A DNA stretch of 37,181 nt from an uncultured Chitinophagaceae bacterium (GCA_946885665.1 CAMPGT010000008.1:1-37181), one strand, 5' to 3'; positions 23,764 to 32,484 are shown, numbered from the stretch's first letter. Notes: a model not told the origin generated them from the sequence alone. A program made the numbers and translations.

Positions 23764-23809
23764 TTTATTCTTCATTTTTCTACGAACCAGAGCAATATTC
23801 TACCCTTAA

Positions 23810-26170
23810 CTATCTATAAGCCTTACCAAACAAGGACTTACTCTTCTTTGATGTGGCTGAGTACTCGTCACCATAACCAACCCCATATCCATAACCGTAC
23901 CCATTCCCATAACCATTTTTGCCGATACCCCTCGATTTAACGCCGTTGAATATCAGGGCAAGATTCTTGAGCCCTTTCACCCTGTTGTTGTCGTCCAGCA
24001 ACTGGAGATACATACGGGGTGTATAGGCGTGACGCACGATATAAAGCGTTGCATCACAATACTGCGACAGCAGGTAAGCATCCGTTACCGGGCTCACCGG
24101 TGCAGTATCGATCACAATATAGTCGAAAGCGTTTTCCAGGTAAACCAGCAATTCCTGTATCCTTCCGTTCAGGATCAATTCTGAAGGGTTGGGAGGTATC
24201 GGGCCGGCTGAAATGATAAACAAGTTAGGATTTGCTTCCGTTCTTTTAATGATCTCGTCGGCCTCCTTCTCGCCGATGAGGTAGCTGCTGATACCGGCGG
24301 TGTTGGAATTCATGCCGAATATTTCACTCAGCTTCGGCTTCCTCAGGTCCACTTCAAGCAGCACCACCTTTTTGTCGGTAAGTGCGAGGCTGATGGCCAG
24401 GTTGGCAGAGATGAAGCTCTTACCTTCTCCCGGGATGCTGGAAGTAATCAGTATCTTTTTCTTTTTGGAGCTGATGCCCAGGTAGCTCAGCGATGTGCGT
24501 ATTTGCCGGAACTGCTCCGCGATAAAATTCTTTCTGTCGTGCGATATGACGATCGGCTGGCCGCCGGCGTCATGGATCACCTCGCCGATAACGGGAACGT
24601 TAGTGTAGTTCTCGATCTCGCTGCGGAAAAGTATGGTTCGGTTGAAACCTTCTTTCAGCGCAATGATCAGCGCCGCCAAGCCAAGTCCCCCCAGTATGGA
24701 GGCGAGGTACACGAGCAGTTTATTGGGACTTACCGGCTCGGTGGTCGATTCAGCCTCGTCTACGACCCTGCTGTCCGCCACGGTGGCGTTCAGGCTCATT
24801 TCAGTTTCTTCCTTCTTTTTCAGCAGGTCCTGGTATTGGGCCACCATCATACTTTGCTGACGGCTGATCTCCAGCAACTGCCTTTCTTTCTCGGGCATCG
24901 ACTTCAGCAACCCGGAATACCTGCCCACGTTAGAAGCGAGGTTGGACCGGCTGGCCTGCAGGTTCTTTCGCTGGCTGTTGATGTTCTCCAGTATTTTGGG
25001 CCGCAGGCTCTCGATCTGCTGGCGCAGCGTCACCGCCATGGGGTGGTTCTCGCCGGTTGTCGCAATCAGCTTTTTATACTCGCTCTGCGCTTTGTACAGT
25101 TCGGTGATCAGGTTGCTGAGGAACGGGTCCAGGCCAAGCGTCGACGGTACCAATCCCTGGTTGTCGGTTCTTGACCTCACGTAACTTTCCACTTCTTTCA
25201 AAACGGAAAGCTGGACGTCTATCTCACTCACCTTCTGGTCGTTGCCAGCGGTTCCCTGGAGGTACTGCTGACCCTGCATGCCGAGATCAACTACATTGTA
25301 GTTTGTCCTGAACTGTTCGATGCCTTTGTTAATCGAATCGAGGCTCTTTTCTTTTATGGCGAGCTGTGATTCCAGGTATTTAAGTGTGTTCAGTGCCAGT
25401 TGGTTCTTATCTGTAACCGATGCCCTGTCGTATTGGTTGATCAGTTCGTTCAGTATCAGTTTACCTCTCTGCGGAACCGGGTCCTTCACTTTGATGGTGA
25501 TAACCGTCGATTGCTTGCTCGAAGGTGTGATGGTAAGCTGCTTGTCGAGATAGTCGATAACTTTCTTGGGTTCAACGAGCGTAAAGAAAAGCGGCTTCTG
25601 AACATGATAAGACTGGTAGTAAGGATTCGCAAGGAACCTGATAGTACCCCAGCGGGAGCTCTGCCATTGGTCGAGCGGATAATCCTTCCCTTCAACATGC
25701 ACGGTCTTTTTATTCTTGTCGTAGCTGAAGTAGATCTTTTTTTCCTCCACGATCGAATCCATGCTGCGCACTTCGAGCTCAACGGGCGATTTTACAAATG
25801 CCGGCACCACGTTTACCTGTCCCTCTTCATACACCGGCGCATACAGGCGCAGGTTTTTCACCACGTTCTTCAGGAGGCCGCGGGAGCGGATCATCTCGAT
25901 TTCGTTTTCTACTATCTTTTTGGAACCGAAAAGGTTCATCTGCTCTACAATCTTCGACTCATCGGCGCCTTTTCTTTCATCTTTAATGAGGATGGACGCA
26001 TTGGCCTCGTAGATAGGCACCTTGTAACGGATGTACACATATGCGAAGGCAACGCCCAGGATGATCATCACCACAAACAGCGGCCAGTACGGCAGGTACC
26101 TGAACAGCAACTGGTTGACAATATTGCCATCCTGCTGCATTCCGCTTTTCTTTGTCACCTTTATGCTCAT
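23810..26170 (-). CDS. Wzc-like polysaccharide co-polymerase and tyrosine autokinase
   Basis: The 786-residue inner-membrane protein has a Wzz domain with helices near residues 33-51 and 490-510 flanking a long periplasmic coiled-coil region. A cytoplasmic BY-kinase domain follows, with Walker A PGEGKS (near 580), Walker A' VVLLEVDLRKP and Walker B FDYIVIDTAPV (near 683). The C-terminal tail (about 750-786) is a Gly/Tyr cluster with seven tyrosines, the expected autophosphorylation sites. It controls chain length and couples polymerisation to export through the Wza-like protein encoded 5 nt upstream. Walker A' has Glu-Val-Asp where Asp-Ala-Asp is more usual. No cognate phosphatase gene lies in the locus. 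Confidence 0.94.
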   Translation of the reverse strand: MSIKVTKKSGMQQDGNIVNQLLFRYLPYWPLFVVMIILGVAFAYVYIRYKVPIYEANASILIKDERKGADESKIVEQMNLFGSKKIVENEIEMIRSRGLLKNVVKNLRLYAPVYEEGQVNVVPAFVKSPVELEVRSMDSIVEEKKIYFSYDKNKKTVHVEGKDYPLDQWQSSRWGTIRFLANPYYQSYHVQKPLFFTLVEPKKVIDYLDKQLTITPSSKQSTVITIKVKDPVPQRGKLILNELINQYDRASVTDKNQLALNTLKYLESQLAIKEKSLDSINKGIEQFRTNYNVVDLGMQGQQYLQGTAGNDQKVSEIDVQLSVLKEVESYVRSRTDNQGLVPSTLGLDPFLSNLITELYKAQSEYKKLIATTGENHPMAVTLRQQIESLRPKILENINSQRKNLQASRSNLASNVGRYSGLLKSMPEKERQLLEISRQQSMMVAQYQDLLKKKEETEMSLNATVADSRVVDEAESTTEPVSPNKLLVYLASILGGLGLAALIIALKEGFNRTILFRSEIENYTNVPVIGEVIHDAGGQPIVISHDRKNFIAEQFRQIRTSLSYLGISSKKKKILITSSIPGEGKSFISANLAISLALTDKKVVLLEVDLRKPKLSEIFGMNSNTAGISSYLIGEKEADEIIKRTEANPNLFIISAGPIPPNPSELILNGRIQELLVYLENAFDYIVIDTAPVSPVTDAYLLSQYCDATLYIVRHAYTPRMYLQLLDDNNRVKGLKNLALIFNGVKSRGIGKNGYGNGYGYGYGVGYGDEYSATSKKSKSLFGKAYR

Positions 26171-26175
26171 AGAAA

Positions 26176-26982
26176 TTAATTAATTACACGGGTTAAGATT
26201 ATCGCCACGAACGACAGTGCACTCAGCACGATCGGCAGCAACTGTTGCGACCGGCTTGCGCTGGCCACTTTGGCATTGTTAGGCTCTACATATATTACGT
26301 CGTTGGATTTAAGATAGTAATACGGAGATGTGAAGATCTCGCTTGTGTTCAGGTTGATCCTTTTAATGACTTTGCTGCCCTTCTCTTCCCTGATCAGCAA
26401 CACATTGTCGCGTTTGGCATAGATGGTCAAATCACCCGCCAAACCGATCGCTTCAAGTATCGAAATCTTTTCGTTGGGTACGGCCACTACAGTTGGACGC
26501 GCCACCTCACCCAACACGGTAACACGGTAGTTCAGGTATCTTACGGTAACTATCGGATCAATGAGGAGCTTGCTGTTTACGAGCATCTGGGTGATCTCTT
26601 CCTTGAGGCGCTGCTTTGTTAACCCCGCGGCCATCACTTTTCCAAGTCCGGGAAAATCGATGTGACCATCCTGGCTGACGAGATAACCTGATGCCGGGGC
26701 AATGTTTCCAGGCCCGGCTGTTGTTGTTGTTGACAACGCCATGTTTGGAGCATTGAACATTTGGGTAGCCTCAGGATTCGGACTGGTAACCGTAATACTG
26801 AGAATGTCGCTCTTTTGTATTACCGGTTCGAGGTTGACTATCGAATTTGGGATTACACCTTCTCCCAGATTATTAAAATAAGTTACTTTTCTAGTGTCGG
26901 CACAACTGCCCAATATTAATAATAAACCTAATACAAGGATTGCTGTAAAACTCTTCCGGGCAGTAAGTAGTCCTGTTTTCAT
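26176..26982 (-). CDS. Wza-like outer-membrane polysaccharide export lipoprotein
   Basis: The 268-residue protein has a lipoprotein signal with lipobox ILGSC (Cys27). A polysaccharide-export domain follows (about 55-140, with IQKSDILSITVTSPNPEA and SQDGHIDFPGLGKVMAAGLT), then an SLBB domain (about 150-235, with VTVLGEVARP and EAIGLAGDLTIYAKRDNVLLIRE). A C-terminal hydrophobic segment (about 248-266) could be the outer-membrane helix as in Wza, although its sequence is longer and more hydrophobic than the classical amphipathic helix. It forms the export channel that works with the Wzc-like protein encoded 5 nt downstream. This is the first gene of the locus, about 115 nt after a predicted start site. 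Confidence 0.94.
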   Translation of the reverse strand: MKTGLLTARKSFTAILVLGLLLILGSCADTRKVTYFNNLGEGVIPNSIVNLEPVIQKSDILSITVTSPNPEATQMFNAPNMALSTTTTAGPGNIAPASGYLVSQDGHIDFPGLGKVMAAGLTKQRLKEEITQMLVNSKLLIDPIVTVRYLNYRVTVLGEVARPTVVAVPNEKISILEAIGLAGDLTIYAKRDNVLLIREEKGSKVIKRINLNTSEIFTSPYYYLKSNDVIYVEPNNAKVASASRSQQLLPIVLSALSFVAIILTRVIN

Positions 26983-27104
26983 AGATGCTTTATCAATAAA
27001 TGTTTCATTTTTCTGTATCGACTGATCTGGTGGCTTTTCTCAATAGAAAGTAGGACTGACACATTGCTACATCGATTGCAGGATATCGTACATATTAGGA
27101 ACTG

Positions 27105-27135
27105 CGAAAGTATATCTTATAAGCCGCAAATCAAA
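27105..27135 (-). promoter_or_regulatory. Predicted promoter of the polysaccharide locus
   Basis: On the minus strand TTTG (27135-27132) is followed after exactly 19 nt by TACTTTCG (27112-27105), one mismatch from TAnnTTTG. This is the best full match to the Bacteroidota housekeeping promoter in the window. Transcription should begin near 27098, giving a leader of about 115 nt before the Wza-like gene. Confidence 0.62.
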
Positions 27136-27141
27136 ATTTGC
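27126..27141. promoter_or_regulatory. Inverted repeat over the -33 box, possible operator
   Basis: GCAAAT (27126-27131) and ATTTGC (27136-27141) form a perfect 6-bp inverted repeat with a 4-bp centre. The -33 TTTG box lies in that centre, so a bound protein would block RNA polymerase. No matching regulator is encoded nearby. Confidence 0.38.
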
Positions 27142-27494
27142 ACAACGCTAATTCACGCTTAGTAAGCTCACTTTCAATCCTTGTCGAGCATATCTTACAA
27201 ATCTCACACCAACCATTCCGGTCCGGAGTTAAGTAATGTATAACTCTTTAGGCCTCTTAATATTGCACCGTAATACAAAATATTATTCACTGATATCAAC
27301 AGGGTGATGGATAAAAGTTTCTACAAAGACCGACGCTTTGCAAAGGCAGGAAGATGGCAATCGTTTATCCCGAAACAACCCATCACGAAATCTTCGGTGA
27401 TCGCCTCTATGAATTTATTAAAGATTACTGACATCCTGCCAATTTTTTTTATCTGTTTTCCTGTTATCATTGTCATTTCGTTTTATGCAGACCG

Positions 27495-28673
27495 TTACTG
27501 AACAACCAGCCGTTTCGTCACCCTCCCCGCATTGCCAACATACACCGCCAGGAATGAACCGGGCGACAATGATGATACATCTACCGGAGTGCGCGAACTG
27601 TGTACGGCCGGAACAACCTGCCTTACCACTACCCCGTTCAGGTTATACACCAGGATCCTGTCGTGCGCCTCTGCCTTCGGGTGCGTGAAATTCACCTGCG
27701 CCCTGGCCGGGTTAGGGAACACCGAGTAAGCTCCCACCCGTTCTTCGGGTGCTGTTCGCGCAATCCGTTCAGGAACATTGTTCAGGTCGAGTATCTCCTG
27801 TACGGTGATGGTGGTAGTATTGTAAGCAACAAAAGCGATGTCGCTGGTGCCGCTGAGATTGATCTTGAAATACGCAACATCGCCGATGTTCGATGCATTC
27901 AGGCCGAACGAGCTCAGGTCCATCGCCCACAGCCGGATGTCGCGCGGCGTCTTTGTATAACCCGCGGCGAGCTCATCCCTGGATGCTTCGTAAAAGTCGG
28001 CCATCCATGAACCGATGGTCTGGATATTGTTCAGCACCACATTCAGCGAATTGCCTATCCTTACGCCATTCACGTCTGTGAACTCATACGAATCGTAGCT
28101 GGATGAAGGGTCGGCTATCTGCGTCACAAGGATGTCCGGGACGCTGTCGCCGATCCGCTCGGCGCGCAGGTTGCTTACCGACATGAACATGGTTCCGGCG
28201 GGCAGGTTGGCCACACAGGTTCCCATATCCAAACCATTGATCCCATCGCTCAGGTACGGGCCGATATTCCGCGAAGGAAACGGTCCGCGGCCATTTGCCA
28301 CGCCGTCAACCATCGCTCCGAGGCCAATTTTGGTATTGGCATTAGCTGTTCCCACGTTCTGCAATGGAAGCGCCTGGTATTGACCGGCATTGAAGGTTTC
28401 GCCATTTGTGGTCAGCAGGTCGTCGTTCACGCCCGTGGAATACTGCTGCCCTTTGTAAGTAAAAGCCAGCAGGTTGTGGTGATTGTCGGGCTGTACCGCA
28501 TTTTTTGCGGCCGAGGAAGTCTTCCAGAAACCATTATAATCCGTAATAATTCCCGAAACAGCCTGCGCATTAACCGGCGTGCGTGCCGTCAGCAACGTGG
28601 CGACCAGCAGGCTTCCTGTTATCATCCCTTGCAGGCAGATCGGAATACGGATTATGTTTCTATTTTTCTTCAT
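27495..28673 (-). CDS. Secreted protein with type IX secretion sorting domain
   Basis: The 392-residue protein starts at the ATG at 28673 (MKKNRNIIRIP), which gives a signal peptide ending near VNAQA; a longer frame from 28700 adds nine unlikely residues. The main body (about 35-310) is a Gly/Asn/Ser-rich beta-sheet domain I do not recognise, with segments like GNSLNVVLNNIQTIGSW and DVAYFKINLSGTSDIAFV. The last 80 residues are a typical T9SS type A sorting domain, with VFPNPARAQVNF, ILVYNLNGVVVRQV, VDVSSLSPGSFLAVY and a terminal KRLVVQ. The protein should be exported by Sec, passed through the type IX system, and anchored or released at the cell surface. Its function is unknown. Confidence 0.85.
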   Translation of the reverse strand: MKKNRNIIRIPICLQGMITGSLLVATLLTARTPVNAQAVSGIITDYNGFWKTSSAAKNAVQPDNHHNLLAFTYKGQQYSTGVNDDLLTTNGETFNAGQYQALPLQNVGTANANTKIGLGAMVDGVANGRGPFPSRNIGPYLSDGINGLDMGTCVANLPAGTMFMSVSNLRAERIGDSVPDILVTQIADPSSSYDSYEFTDVNGVRIGNSLNVVLNNIQTIGSWMADFYEASRDELAAGYTKTPRDIRLWAMDLSSFGLNASNIGDVAYFKINLSGTSDIAFVAYNTTTITVQEILDLNNVPERIARTAPEERVGAYSVFPNPARAQVNFTHPKAEAHDRILVYNLNGVVVRQVVPAVHSSRTPVDVSSLSPGSFLAVYVGNAGRVTKRLVVQ

Positions 28674-28812
28674 GGGTACGAATGACGGTAATACGCACAA
28701 AATATACCGTTAACAAAAATGCTGAGAACCAATGGTTTCGCATTTTCATCAGACGTTTTTGTTCCGGGGATGGGAAACAGTTTTCAGAAACGGGAAGAAA
28801 TCAACCTGTATC

Positions 28813-30078
28813 TCACATTGTTTCAATCATCTTCATCGCGGCTTGTTTGCCGCTCATGAAAGCAGCCTCGACGGTTCCGGGGTATTCCCCTTCGAACAAT
28901 CCTTCGCCCGCAAAAAAAACGGTACCAATCAGTGATTTATTAAGGATTTCGAGCGCCGCCCTTGATGCCGGAGTAGCATAGCTGTACGCTCCTAAAGCAT
29001 TTTTATTAGCCGACCAGTTAAAAACGAACGACTGGCACAGATTATTTTTACATTCTTCAATGTTAATCCCAAAAATTGATGCGGCCGACCGCAGGCCGAT
29101 CTCCAGTAATTCATCGTCTGTGTGCGCAGCGATCCTGTTCGCCACGGGACCGCCCGCCCAGCCAATGAGCAGGTTATTCTCCAGGGGCAACTGCGTCCAC
29201 CAGGTGGGGATCATCTCATCGCCGAATGCAAAGCTCATGTCGTTCGGCCAGAATTTTTCGCGGAACTCGAGCGCCACCTTCACAACCCCGCCAAAACCGA
29301 TGTTCCGGTAGGCGTTGATACATTCATCGGCAGGTGGGGTGAGATTAAGCGAGCACGAACCGCCGGTAGCTGTCATCACGCCCACCGGCAGTGTTATCAA
29401 CAATCTATCCGCAGTGTATTTTTTACGGGCTGCGTTATAAGCCGTAATGCTATTTTGCTGCCAGTCGATTTGCCTGATCGTTTCATTCAGCACTATCCGG
29501 CAGCCCTTTGCCGCCACCTTCTTTGCCAGAAAACCGATGACTGCGCCATACCCTTCTTTTATCCTGAACAGTTCTTCTTCTTCGGCCGACCACTCCTTAT
29601 ACAGGCTCTGAACACTCACCTTTGCCGGGTCGGCCACGTCAAAGCCCTGCACATACTGGTACACGTGCCGGCGAAGGGCGGCATTCGCCTCGCCACCAAA
29701 ATGTTTCATCAGCAGGTCGTGCATGGTAACATCCTGCTGTTGCTCCTTCATCACCTGAAGCAACCCGTCCCACCCTTCTATCATCTCATGTTGTTCTTTC
29801 CACTCTCCTCTTTCCTTCCTGAACATCTTACCCTCGATCTTCAACAGGGTAAGTCGCGCCTCCTGCAGCAGTTGCCCCGTGACAGGCAGGTTGCCGTGTA
29901 CGAATTCGGCACCCGCTTCAATAACGCCCTCGCCGGCTTTCAATGGCAGGCTCCTGATCCGGCCCCCGGGTGCTGCTGCCGATTCTATGATGGTGACGTT
30001 GCATTTTTCACTGAGCGCATCCGCGGCCATGAGACCGGCAGCGCCAGCGCCGAGTATGATCACTTCAGGCCTGCTCAT
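28813..30078 (-). CDS. Flavin-containing amine oxidase family protein
   Basis: The 421-residue protein has the FAD-binding motif VIILGAGAAGLMAADAL at its start, the adjacent ESAAAPGGRIRS motif, a mid-protein LLITLPVGVM strand, and the C-terminal FFAGEGLFEGEYPGTVEAA motif of the monoamine oxidase/phytoene desaturase superfamily. It probably oxidises an amine or similar compound with FAD, passing electrons to oxygen or another acceptor; the substrate is unknown. No signal peptide is present, so it is cytoplasmic. Its ATG overlaps the cydB stop codon by 4 nt (ATGA), so it is translated with the bd oxidase operon, an unusual partner. Confidence 0.9.
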   Translation of the reverse strand: MSRPEVIILGAGAAGLMAADALSEKCNVTIIESAAAPGGRIRSLPLKAGEGVIEAGAEFVHGNLPVTGQLLQEARLTLLKIEGKMFRKERGEWKEQHEMIEGWDGLLQVMKEQQQDVTMHDLLMKHFGGEANAALRRHVYQYVQGFDVADPAKVSVQSLYKEWSAEEEELFRIKEGYGAVIGFLAKKVAAKGCRIVLNETIRQIDWQQNSITAYNAARKKYTADRLLITLPVGVMTATGGSCSLNLTPPADECINAYRNIGFGGVVKVALEFREKFWPNDMSFAFGDEMIPTWWTQLPLENNLLIGWAGGPVANRIAAHTDDELLEIGLRSAASIFGINIEECKNNLCQSFVFNWSANKNALGAYSYATPASRAALEILNKSLIGTVFFAGEGLFEGEYPGTVEAAFMSGKQAAMKMIETM

Positions 30079-31085
30079 CCGGCAATTGTTTTTCGGTGAA
30101 AGCTGTAGATGAGATAATACAAAGCCGGCAGTATAAACACGCTTCCCACAAGCAGCGCGACGCCCAGCCAGTAAATCGTTTGTTCATGACCGGCATGTTC
30201 GAGCAGTGAAAGGTAGGTGCCGTTTTTCAGGATAACGATATTCGGATAGTGACGGGCCGTTACGGCCAGCAGGATCATCGTTACCTGGAAGCCCGCATAT
30301 ATTCTTATTTTACGCTTGTGCCCCCTGCGCAGTGTTTTCCATTGCAAATACAAAGCTGCCAGGGCCGCGACGATCGCCGTGAGGCTAATGACGTTGCCGA
30401 ACAGCCAGTTGACCAGCGGAATGCCCTCGATTGCCGCCGCAATAAATACAACGACGCCGCAAATAGCGGTGAGGATGTTCATTATTCTCGCCTTGCGGGT
30501 AAACAGCTTCCTGTCTTCAGCATTGTCGGCCTCTCCAATAACAAACACTGCCGCGAGGTAGCCGCAAATGGACACGGTAAAGAGGCCCACTGAAACGGTG
30601 AAGAGGCTGAGCCAACTGAAAATGTAGGCATCTGCAAAATTGCCGGCATCGGTATCTATTGTGCCGGCCACGGCACTGCCGGCAATGATGCCCAGGAACA
30701 ACGGTGTGATAAAGCTCGAATACACGAATATTTTGTTATATACTTTCTGCATGTCGTCAACCACTGCGTCGTGATGCCTGAATGCAAAGGCGGTGCCGCG
30801 TGCAATGATGCCGAGCAGCATGATGGCAAGTGGTATGTGCAGGTACACCGACATGGTTGCGTAGATAACCGGAAAGCCCACGAAAAGAATGACGATGGTG
30901 ATGATGAGCCACATGTGGTTCGCTTCCCATATGGGGCCGATGGCGCGGTACATCGTTTTTCGTGTGATGGTCCTGTTTTTCTCTGAGGTGAGCAGTTCGA
31001 TGATGCCGGCGCCGAAGTCGGCGCCTCCGAGCAATAAGTAAAGCAGGATGGCCATCCAGAGAAATATCATGACAACGTACAACAT
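30075..31085 (-). CDS. cydB: Cytochrome bd ubiquinol oxidase subunit II
   Basis: The 336-residue protein is CydB: about eight membrane helices and the family motif LLGGADFGAGIIELL near the N-terminus, with EANHMWLIITIVILFVGFP in the second helix region. With CydA it forms the terminal oxidase that reduces oxygen to water at high affinity while oxidising quinol. The ATG at 31085 (MLYVVMIFLW) is preferred to the TTG six bases upstream. It begins 11 nt after the cydA stop. Its stop codon overlaps the amine oxidase start. No separate cydX-like small subunit gene was found between or just after the two genes. Confidence 0.95.
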   Translation of the reverse strand: MLYVVMIFLWMAILLYLLLGGADFGAGIIELLTSEKNRTITRKTMYRAIGPIWEANHMWLIITIVILFVGFPVIYATMSVYLHIPLAIMLLGIIARGTAFAFRHHDAVVDDMQKVYNKIFVYSSFITPLFLGIIAGSAVAGTIDTDAGNFADAYIFSWLSLFTVSVGLFTVSICGYLAAVFVIGEADNAEDRKLFTRKARIMNILTAICGVVVFIAAAIEGIPLVNWLFGNVISLTAIVAALAALYLQWKTLRRGHKRKIRIYAGFQVTMILLAVTARHYPNIVILKNGTYLSLLEHAGHEQTIYWLGVALLVGSVFILPALYYLIYSFHRKTIAG

Positions 31086-31096
31086 GTTCAATCCGT

Positions 31097-32416
31097 TTAA
31101 TTATTTTCAGACACATCGTAAAGGAACGGCACCATCTTTATCTGGCGGTACAGCAGGAAGGTCACGATGAAGGCGAGCGACAGGTACACGGCGGTAAAAA
31201 TATAGAACGAATAAACGATGCCCGGCATCGGTGTCACGGCATCCTTCGTGCGCATCACGCCCTGGATGATCCAGGGTTGCCTGCCCACCTCCGTTACGGT
31301 CCATCCGGCTTCAATCGCGATGTATCCGAGCGGTATGGAAACGACAAACAATTTCAGCAGCCATCGCTTCTCCAGCCAGCTTTTCTTTTTCATCAGTGCG
31401 ATGAAATAGAGCAACGAAATAAGAACAAGCAGTATTCCGAGACCCACCATTACCTGGAAGGCAAAGTGTGTAATGGCCACGGGGGGATGGTTCTCTTCGG
31501 GAATGTCGTTCAGTCCTTTTACCTCGGCATTGAAATCATGGAAGGCCAGGAAGCTGAGAAACCCCGGAATTTCCACTGCATAATCCACCTTTTTGTTTTC
31601 AACGTCGGGGATGCCGCCAATGATGAGCGGTGCCGATGCGGATGTTTCAAAGTGCGACTCCATGGCGGCAAGCTTGGCAGGCTGGTGTTTGGCAACGTGC
31701 CTGGCGGATATGTCGCCACTCAATGGCTGAAACACTGCGGCTACGGTTCCGAATATCGCAGCAATGCGGAATGCCTTTGCATGAAAAAGCACGTTCTTTT
31801 TCTTCAGGATCATCAGCGCATGCACGCCGGCAACCGCAAAACCCGTGGCCACAAAAGCAGCCAGGCACATATGGAGCGCCTGTTGAAACCACGCGTCGTT
31901 GAACATGGCCGCAATGGGATCTATATTCAGGTATTCGCCGTTCACAAAATCAAATCCTGAGGGGCTGTTCATCCAGGCGTTTGCGGCAACCACAAGAATA
32001 CCGGATGCGAGCCCGCTCACACCAACGATCACACCGGTTATCCAGTGGAACCATCTGTTGAACCGGTTCCACCCGTACAGGTAAAAGCCAAGCGCTATGG
32101 CCTCGATAAAAAAAGCTGTTCCCTCGAGAGAGAAAGGCATGCCGAAAATGGGTCCGGCATGTTTCATGAACCCGGGCCACAGCAAACCCAATTCAAAAGA
32201 GAGCACCGTTCCCGAAACTGCGCCGGTGGCAAAAAAAATGGCAACACCTTTGCTCCATGCTTTCGTGATATTCAGGTACACCGGCTTGCCCGTTCTGATC
32301 CAGTACAAATGTGAAACGGCCATAAAAAAGGGCATTACCATACCGATGCAGGAAAATATAATATGAAAACCCAGTGACAGGGCCATTTGTGAACGGGCGG
32401 CGATAAAATCATCCAT
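31097..32416 (-). CDS. cydA: Cytochrome bd ubiquinol oxidase subunit I
   Basis: The 439-residue protein has the CydA heme ligands and proton-path residues. His18 in LGFHIIF corresponds to E. coli His19 (heme b595), and His182 in QALHMCLAAFVATGF to E. coli His186 (heme b558). Glu98 in SLEGTAFF and Glu105 correspond to E. coli Glu99 and Glu107. It ends with GRQPWIIQGVMRTKDAVTP and further helices. At 439 residues it lacks the long insertion in the quinol-binding Q-loop of E. coli CydA and is the short Q-loop type. It is the first gene of the cydA-cydB-amine oxidase operon, divergent from the Crp/Fnr-family gene. Confidence 0.96.
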   Translation of the reverse strand: MDDFIAARSQMALSLGFHIIFSCIGMVMPFFMAVSHLYWIRTGKPVYLNITKAWSKGVAIFFATGAVSGTVLSFELGLLWPGFMKHAGPIFGMPFSLEGTAFFIEAIALGFYLYGWNRFNRWFHWITGVIVGVSGLASGILVVAANAWMNSPSGFDFVNGEYLNIDPIAAMFNDAWFQQALHMCLAAFVATGFAVAGVHALMILKKKNVLFHAKAFRIAAIFGTVAAVFQPLSGDISARHVAKHQPAKLAAMESHFETSASAPLIIGGIPDVENKKVDYAVEIPGFLSFLAFHDFNAEVKGLNDIPEENHPPVAITHFAFQVMVGLGILLVLISLLYFIALMKKKSWLEKRWLLKLFVVSIPLGYIAIEAGWTVTEVGRQPWIIQGVMRTKDAVTPMPGIVYSFYIFTAVYLSLAFIVTFLLYRQIKMVPFLYDVSENN

Positions 32417-32484
32417 GAGACTGGATTACCCTGTGATGTAATAAGTATTCAATAAATTCGGACAAATTTCGGTCATTATTGAGT

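Larger units (their letters stand above)
26983..27494. other. Intergenic region upstream of the polysaccharide locus
   Basis: This 512-bp spacer separates the T9SS cargo gene from the Wza-like gene, all on the minus strand. The part near the locus is AT-rich and holds the promoter at 27105-27135 plus a leader of about 115 nt. The part at 27304-27440 is open on both strands for short frames (65 codons + and 37 codons -). Neither is convincing as a gene. Confidence 0.55.

Noticed and set aside
28674..28812. Promoter for the T9SS cargo gene
   Set aside because: The best -7-like sequence (TATATTTTG on the minus strand near 28707-28715) has the wrong internal spacing, and no TTTG lies at a suitable distance.
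29122..30099. A 325-codon forward frame opposite the amine oxidase gene
   Set aside because: It mirrors the codons of the strongly matched FAD amine oxidase on the other strand and has a His/Pro/Arg-rich, motif-free product.
32417..32484. Crp-like operator in the cydA/regulator gap
   Set aside because: TGTGA occurs once, but no matching half-site is found at the right distance.
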